This document shows positions 58,178-64,000 of a stretch of 64,000 nucleotides of DNA, one piece after another. How positions within the stretch are numbered: the stretch's first letter is position 1; every line of letters starts with the position of its first letter. The stretch is from Sipunculus nudus (taxonomy: Eukaryota > Annelida > Sipuncula > Golfingiida > Sipunculidae): positions 23,513,729 to 23,577,728 of the forward strand of contig CM049314.1 in NCBI GenBank assembly GCA_026874595.1, read 5' to 3'. The notes below the pieces were generated by a model that saw nothing but the letters and a program-made list of their open reading frames with translations, made no database searches and had not been told where the DNA came from. Both the position numbers and the translations under genes were made by a program.

Positions 58178-59129
58178 TTAGCTTGCTAGCCCCCCCAGTA
58201 CTCTCCTCTGCCGGACCCAGACAAGCAGACCTGATACTTGATGGTTCCTGATAACCTCAATCAGTTCTACTGCTGACCCCCCTGGTTGGTTATGTTTAGT
58301 GGACATATACCTGTCTGTGTCATTGAGGACATCCAAATATCCGGACTGGTTAATGATGGTACGGGCTATTAATAATCCATCTACCTCATTCTTTGGTTCC
58401 ACGACATATTGAAAAGCATTAGACCCTTTTACTGTAACAGGTACCAATAGTTTTGTGTTAGGAGGACAAACAACGGATCTTGTAGCCACTACCTCAAAGT
58501 TTAATTCAGAACTATTTGAGACATTTTTCTGTAAAGAAGCAGAGATGCACTCATCAGGTAATGTTATTTTACTATTTGCAAAATCAACAATGCACTTGTT
58601 ATCAATGAGGAAATCCAAACCAAGAAGGATAGGATCGGCTACTTTGGACACACAAAAGCAGTACAGGGATAGGTCTAAGACCCCAATGTGACTTGTAATC
58701 CGGAAACCTTTTGGGCAGGAATACAGGCTTCCGGTCCCCAATCCCCCGAAGTGAAGATGTACCAGTAACTTGAATGTCCCTTGGTAAGGAATGTATTAGT
58801 TCCTCAATAATTACTGTGACTTGGGCAGCACTATCAACATCTGCATCAGTGGCTATGCCATTGACATGTATCGGCACGACTAAGCTTAAGCCCTCACTTT
58901 TCTTTATAAAGATCTCTGACTCAGAGTTACTGGTACTAGCAATTTCATATTCTTTAAAAGGGGGATCTGTAATGGAGAGTGCAACATCTTCCTGTTCAAA
59001 TTCTCTATTAGATTCCTTGACAGGTTTATGGGATTCCTCTTTCAAATCAACTAATGGGACCACGTCGGTATCTGATAGAGTTATCAAATCTGTGAAGCTA
59101 ACTGGGTAACAGTTACTGTATCCCCACAC
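58178..59129 (-). pseudogene. Retropepsin-like protease region
   Basis: Two overlapping frames. The first (59129-58602) has LVVPIHVNGIATDADVDSAA followed by QVTVI; the catalytic triplet expected as D-S/T-G-A reads D-S-A-A. After a shift the second (58741-58178) has ADPILLGLDFLIDNKC and VDFANSKI, the conserved ILG-x-DFL flap-side block of retroelement proteases, then a linker towards RT. Confidence 0.75.
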
Positions 59130-59149
59130 AATACTAAGCTATCTACAGT

Positions 59150-60496
59150 GCAAGAACTCTTACCTGGTATTAATGACTGTGGCAAATCGGTGACTGTTGA
59201 GGCATGACTTACTTGGGTGTGATGTCCTGGTATTGATGAATGGGCCCAACCCTAGGTCTGGGGTGAAGCCATGGCCAATAGTATCACCCTTTAAGCTTTT
59301 AAATGTAAATTTACCTATGATGATCCTTTCTGTGTCTTCGTGTTCGTGGTCGGACAGTCCCTTTAAAGATGTCCCTTCTGATGACAACCCAAAAAATGGG
59401 TGTTTTCTTGTTCGGACAGTCCCTTTTTAATGTTTCCTTCAGGGACTCAAAATCATTACCCACATGCAATTCTCGACGTTCTCAACAGCCTTGCCGCATA
59501 ACGAGTCAAGTAACCGTTCCGCCTTTTGCAACTAGACTAGGCATATCTTTCAGCATACCTTTCCAGCTGATAGATAAAGTCAAGGCAGGATTCGTATCGG
59601 TCACTCTTGACTTTCCTTTGGTTATACCGATAATCACGGTCCTGGTCTAGACACAGGTTCAAGGTCATGATGTTTTTTGGACTTTACTGGTAAGGATCTG
59701 TAAGGTCTTCGCCTATCCACAGGATGGCGGTGGTACTCCTCAGGATGATATTGTCCATTACCATCTGGCGAAACGGAAGCCACACGTTCGGAGCCACACG
59801 ACGGCTAACTCGATCAAGAACGGGCTTCCGATCTGGCTTATGAGTATAGAACCCATCATAGCGGTCGGTTCGACAAGAAGGGCAGAACTTTCCATTATGA
59901 GTGTCGGCGTATCTTGGAAGGCAATGCGGATGCTCAACGGCATTATAATTTATAGGTCCCCGCGAGCGACTTTGCTTAAGATCCATCGGCGGCCATGGTG
60001 CAGCATAAGCAGACTTGTTGTAAGAGTAGCCAAACATGGGACCATAGGACTGATTACGAGTTCGCTCATACGAACCAGGAGGATAAATATCACCCTCTGG
60101 CAGAACAGACATAATCCGATCTATGCCCCTATCTTGGTCACCCCCCTCCTGAAAAGACGGACCCGACCGCCGCAGTCCAACAGGGCGGCCACCCACGAGG
60201 CCGGAACCACCAGAGGGGGAAGACAAAAAGGGCGGACCCCCCTCCTCAACGCCCGAACTAGCACAACGCGCAACAACAGGATCGAAAACATCAAACCGAT
60301 CATGAATTAACTTCGTCCAACCCGAAGCTGGGTAGTTCGTCAAACGCTCTAAGTCAAAAACATCAAAATCAGAGTGGGACTCACGAAAAGCAACAATAGC
60401 CCTAGCAGAGTCACATGTCAAAGCAAAAAGCAAACACGCAACCATATCACTAAAGCTGGCTGTACACATATTGAGCGCCATTCTAAGGGAAAACAA
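59150..60496 (-). pseudogene. Gag-like region of the gypsy element
   Basis: The frame 60496-59684 (270 codons) begins with a hydrophobic amino end, then a Gly/Pro/Arg-rich middle and a short cysteine/histidine cluster (HPHCLPRYADTHNGKFCPSC). It is followed at about 59680-59430 by segments such as YESCLDFIYQLERYAERYA that resemble gag helices. No clear CCHC knuckle was found. Function assigned from position and weak resemblance; part may be non-gag sequence. Confidence 0.5.
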
Positions 60497-60499
60497 ACA

Positions 60500-61690
60500 G
60501 GGACAAAAAAAACAAAGCAGCAGTCATACACTAATGCAAGGCAACAAAGGCCAACTACAAGTCTAAAAGACGAGCAGAAAAACAATGGAACAAAATAACA
60601 AAAAAAAAAACAACAGGAGCCTCAGAAAAAAAGCAAAGAAGGAGGCAAACAACACACAACTGGGAAATACATGCGCAAACCAACCATAAACATATAGGGA
60701 AAATTGCACAAAAAGTGTAGAACAAGATCACATGCAAAAAAACTACATTAACCTCGCCAAAAAAGGCACTAAACAGACCGGCATCAATTAAGCAAACAGC
60801 AGTACACGAAAGGACGATAGGAACACTGTCAAGAAGCATAGAAACCAGACCAAAAAACAGGCATCCACACATCCCCCAAAAACAAAAAGAAGAAGGCACA
60901 AAAAAAAATGAATAAGGCCACAACAATGAAACACCACAAACACAACAAAAAGCAGCAAAACCACAGCAACATAAAATACAAACAAGAAGGAAACAAATCC
61001 TTCCAAAAAACGGGAAAAGAAACAGAGGGAACAAGGCAAAGAAAGCAAGCACAGAAAAGTACACAAAATCAACACCAGATGGCAGCAGCGCCACACACAA
61101 AAAATACTCAGAAACAGCAACACCAAAGTACAGTAGAGGGCAGCACACAAAGCAGAGGCTACCCAAACACAGAAAACGGCAACACAGGAGGCAGCATCCG
61201 CGGAACTTCACAAAAACGAACTAGGGCCAGAAAACCAAAACGGCGCAGGCCGCATCCTGACACAAAAACACACATAAAGCAAGCAAAAATCCCCAAATTT
61301 GCCACGCAAGGCCAAAAGACAGGCAACAAAACCGAATAGACGAAAAACAAACACGCCGAAAAACAAGAAACGAGGTGGGCCGAAAAGGCCAGGGGCGAGG
61401 CGGGCAAAGGCCGAAGACAACAAAGCAACAAAAAAAAACAAAACAACCGGGGGGGGGGGGACAAGAGCAATGCTCCAAAAAGGGGAAGAGGGCGCAAAAC
61501 GGAAAACAAAGCAGGGAGCAAGCAAGAGAAACAATAACAAAAAACAAATATGAGGCGGGAACAGGGGAAGAGCGAAAATTAACGGGGGCGAGTAACCAAC
61601 AAATCGCAGATGCCGCAAATGAAAGCGAAAATGCCGCAGCGCGAAGTGACAGAAAATAGCAAAGAAATACTACACAGCAACACCTTGAAT
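60500..61690. other. 1.2-kb T-depleted (A/C/G-rich) leader region
   Basis: The plus strand is almost free of T over more than a kilobase, so the minus strand is nearly A-free. This keeps long frames open by chance, including a 218-codon minus frame (61211-60555) rich in Cys, Phe and Leu, and others on both strands. A 12-G run is at 61449-61460. By position it lies between the presumed 5' end and gag of the gypsy-like element. No coding similarity. Confidence 0.7.
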
Positions 61691-61697
61691 GACACGG

Positions 61698-62108
61698 TTA
61701 ACACCGGCACCAAATAGCTTCGTCGCCATTTGTAGTAGTGAGCCAGTAATCACCAAGTACGGAGATTGCCTTGTCCCGCCGTAAGCTTCTCTCTTCAGCA
61801 GGTGGTCGTCCGTCTGAGGTGGGTTCTTGGTTCAATCTGACGTCTCGGGTCTCTTCTCGTCGCACTTCACATGGCTCACCAAAAGCCAGAGGTGTTCCCG
61901 GCAATTCGTGGGGACTTACGGACGTGACTTTCGTCCACACTTTGTTGCCTTTGTTATATTCTTCTTCCATTCTTGGCTTTAATGTTTGCTTCAGTTTGTA
62001 GTCAATGGCGGTTAAGTCCTCAACAAACCTAATGCCGCCTGTTAAGAATGTTTTACTTCGTCTAAGATTTTCGTTGAGGTTGAGATCTTTGATACGCTTC
62101 GTCTATTT
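61698..62108 (-). pseudogene. ORF1-like protein fragment upstream of the gypsy element
   Basis: One minus-strand frame is open for about 136 codons, from about 62105. It contains LRRSKTFLTGGIRFVEDLTA, then LKQTLKPRMEEEYNKGNKVW and a polar end. The GG-x-RFVEDLT-x-x-D...L-x-P-x-M block resembles a domain found in ORF1 proteins of invertebrate non-LTR elements. The start of the similarity is abrupt at about 62105. It may be a separate inserted fragment or the true 5' part of the neighbouring element. Confidence 0.45.
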
Positions 62109-62114
62109 AATATT

Positions 62115-63400
62115 TAGGTAATATGGATTCTCCTGTTGTTTATTAATAGGGGAAAATATGCATCAATACATTAAATACATAAATATATGATTTTTTTTTT
62201 CTAAATAGCTTTTTTGTAATGGTCACACATGCAGCTGCATATGACATACATATACATATTCCAGATGTGAAATACTTGAATCCTTGCCTGGTGACACGGT
62301 TTTATATTTTATTTATAATTGTTTCGTAATGAGATTCCAAAGACCCATCACGTTTATTTGCAAAACATGAAGTTATCATGCCACTGGGGATGAAACTGCA
62401 TCTCAGTTGTTTCCAAGGTAATGTATCCACGATTACAGCATCTATGAGAGGGAAAAGTGATATCGCAGTTTACTTTTGTTTAGTATAAAATACTAAGCAA
62501 CCATAACCAAAATTAAATATATATCCACAAGGAACGAAATCAATAAAACTTTATCACAGGATACTTCTTGTAAGTTGTACTAATCCCAATAACAGTACAT
62601 TATATAAGAAATTTGAAAGAAAACATTTAATCTCAACTTGTTATTCCTACCCATATATAAAATGTCCAAAGATTCTTCACGATCTATGAACACAGGCATT
62701 AACATAGAATATGTACATCCCAGGGTCATGGATTATGTTTTATTCCACTACAGTAGCCTTGTCCCATCCTTTCTTTGTCCCATGCATAACACATTGTAAT
62801 TGTAGACTTTTTGAAAAGCAATTTTTTGTTTAACAATGTGCCTATAATATTAGTGAATTTTGAAGGCACATATCATGTCTGTTTGCCCTGTGTTAAATTA
62901 TCTGTTTATTACCGACGTTTTCTTTGCGTCACAAAGCAACACATATTCAATCATATCAACGGTATGCAATATACAATATAACACGTTTTAAAATATGCTC
63001 ATTAATATAGAAAAGTGATACATGCCCATCATGGCAAGCACATTGACTCGATAAAGAATTTTACTACATCTGAAGGAAATAACCTTGGAGATGGGAGACC
63101 ACATGGGTGAGAAATCATATGTTATATGACAACCATCATTATAGACATGGATGAATTATTGTGTTAAATGTGTGCGAAAATTGTGCATTTTTTAAGGCCA
63201 GTCATTATTCAAACAAAACCCATAACGGATACACTCACTCGATTCACCCTGTACCATGTTAAAACCACACAAAAAATCGATCCTTTCTGTAAGATAACAA
63301 TCACAGCAAAACCATGCTCAAATTATAGACGATAAGATTAGAAATTAAATGGGACTATATGTACAGAACGAAAGATAAGAAGAAAGAGGAATATCTAGTG
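62115..63400. other. Intergenic stretch, no gene recognised
   Basis: AT-rich, with no supportable exon or element. Confidence 0.45.
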
Positions 63401-63520
63401 AATAAACTGACGGGTGTATACTGTGATATGTGATTTTGTGTTAATGTTTAAACAAGGACTATCTAGTGGATATACCGACGGGTGTATACTGTGATATGTG
63501 ATTTTGTATAATTAAAACCA
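63388..63520. repeat. Small tandem duplication, period about 68
   Basis: atctagtg, then gacgggtgtatactgtgata and tgtgattttgt occur twice; the gacgggtg blocks start at about 63409 and 63477. Confidence 0.85.
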
Positions 63521-63616
63521 GGACCATAAAAGTGTGCCATCGACGTCAATTGTGGTGTGAGTTTGATATATGGTTTCATTAGGTTCCATCAGATACAATG
63601 TATTAACAAATGGTAA

Positions 63617-63892
63617 TTGCTTTTCCTGATGAAATGTAAACAGTATCAGATAACCAGAGAACAATATTTGCCAGTACAAGATGGGAAGAACTCTAGTAGT
63701 AAAACCTTTTTTAAACTGATGAATGTTGAAAGAGAGTATGTAGTAAAGAAATTAGCAATTTATCTTATGAATGCTAGCAAAATAAGGAATCAGAATTTAG
63801 AGGCCAAAGAGTATATACAGCACAACATATATATCATATGTCATATGATATATTGCATAAATGATATGTTGAAAGTGTTATTCTACCAATAG
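63617..63892 (+). pseudogene. Possible LINE carboxy-terminal fragment
   Basis: A 91-codon frame containing FFKLMNVEREYVVKKLAIYL and NASKIRNQNLE, which resembles the basic segment near the end of CR1-type LINE ORF2 proteins. No RT motifs lie upstream in the window, so this would be a 5'-truncated copy. Short and AT-rich; may be chance. Confidence 0.3.
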
Positions 63893-64000
63893 GGAGGTAA
63901 GGATGTTTATATATATGAACAAAAAAAAATGGTACTTTGAAATTTTTCATGTAAAATCATAATAGGAACACTGTGTTTTGGAATGTACCATTGATGACAG

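Larger units (their letters stand above)
55860..60500 (-). mobile_element. Ty3/gypsy-type retroelement, broken, with TatD module downstream
   Basis: Minus-strand order: gag-like (60496-59150), protease (about 58960-58560), RT (about 58110-57250), RNase H (about 57200-56800) and integrase zinc-binding domain (56440-55880). The integrase catalytic core is not found; instead the TatD module starts. No pair of long terminal repeats could be matched between 53.9-54.5 kb and 60.5-62.1 kb. Stops and shifts occur between all domains, so the copy is inactive. Confidence 0.85.

Noticed and set aside
60555-61211. 218-codon minus-strand frame rich in Cys, Phe and Leu, resembling a membrane protein
   Set aside because: It lies in the T-depleted stretch, where several frames on both strands stay open for lack of stop codons; composition explains it.
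61159-61618. Several 84-136-codon frames on both strands
   Set aside because: Same compositional cause; Arg/Lys-rich on one strand and Phe/Leu-rich on the other, no similarity.

Overview
The window is AT-rich animal nuclear DNA with GT-AG introns, many (AT)n microsatellites, tRNA-derived SINEs and several decayed retroelements. The gene content (SRCR/EGF scavenger-type receptor, C-type lectin-like gene) and repeat style (TatD-linked retroelement, DIRS-like and pogo-like remnants, bivalve-like tandem repeats) suggest a marine invertebrate, most likely a lophotrochozoan such as a mollusc. The species cannot be fixed from sequence alone. There are no operons, tRNA genes, rRNA genes or CRISPR arrays. 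Real genes had to be read as exons, with splice sites and intron phases checked by hand.

Layout. 0-7 kb (+): the 3' part of a scavenger-receptor-like gene, with SRCR, SRCR, two EGF-like exons, a transmembrane exon and a short cytoplasmic tail; two SINEs lie in its introns. 8.9-13.7 kb (-): a CR1/Jockey-type LINE with recognisable ORF1, endonuclease and RT pieces, split by an array of about 330-bp tandem repeats and by a long AT microsatellite. 14.8 kb (-): a possible orphan terminal exon. 15.8-16.7 kb: an octamer-containing satellite and a pogo/Tigger remnant. 20.7-21.6 kb (+): an intact four-transmembrane-segment protein of unknown function. 23.4-25.4 kb (-): a second LINE RT with a duplicated 3' end. 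25.9 kb: a tRNA-derived SINE.

29.3-33.1 kb (+): a C-type-lectin-like gene in at least four phase-consistent exons, with a small TIR element in one intron. 33.4-35.6 kb: a DIRS-like RT/RNase H remnant (-) followed by a decayed copy of the lectin's last exon. 37.2 kb: a possible exon fragment. 40.3 kb: a MITE-like element. 42.7-44.4 kb: three nearly identical 543-bp tandem units. 44.7-46.6 kb: a diverged pair of about 0.7-kb repeats. 48.3 kb: a perfect 23-bp inverted repeat.

50.5-53.9 kb (-): a third LINE, L1/Tx1-like. 54.5-62.1 kb (-): a large broken Ty3/gypsy-type element (gag-like, protease, RT, RNase H, integrase zinc domain). Where the integrase core should lie it is followed by a zinc-finger-plus-TatD-nuclease reading frame; upstream are a T-depleted leader and an ORF1-like fragment. 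62.1-64 kb is mostly featureless, with a small LINE-like tail at 63.6 kb.

The host genes recognised are all on the + strand and encode membrane or secreted recognition-type proteins. The large retroelement remnants are all on the - strand, and every RT examined except the gypsy one has a damaged catalytic motif. The two items most worth follow-up are the TatD-bearing retroelement at 54.5-60.5 kb and the lectin-like gene that has lost one whole disulfide pair.
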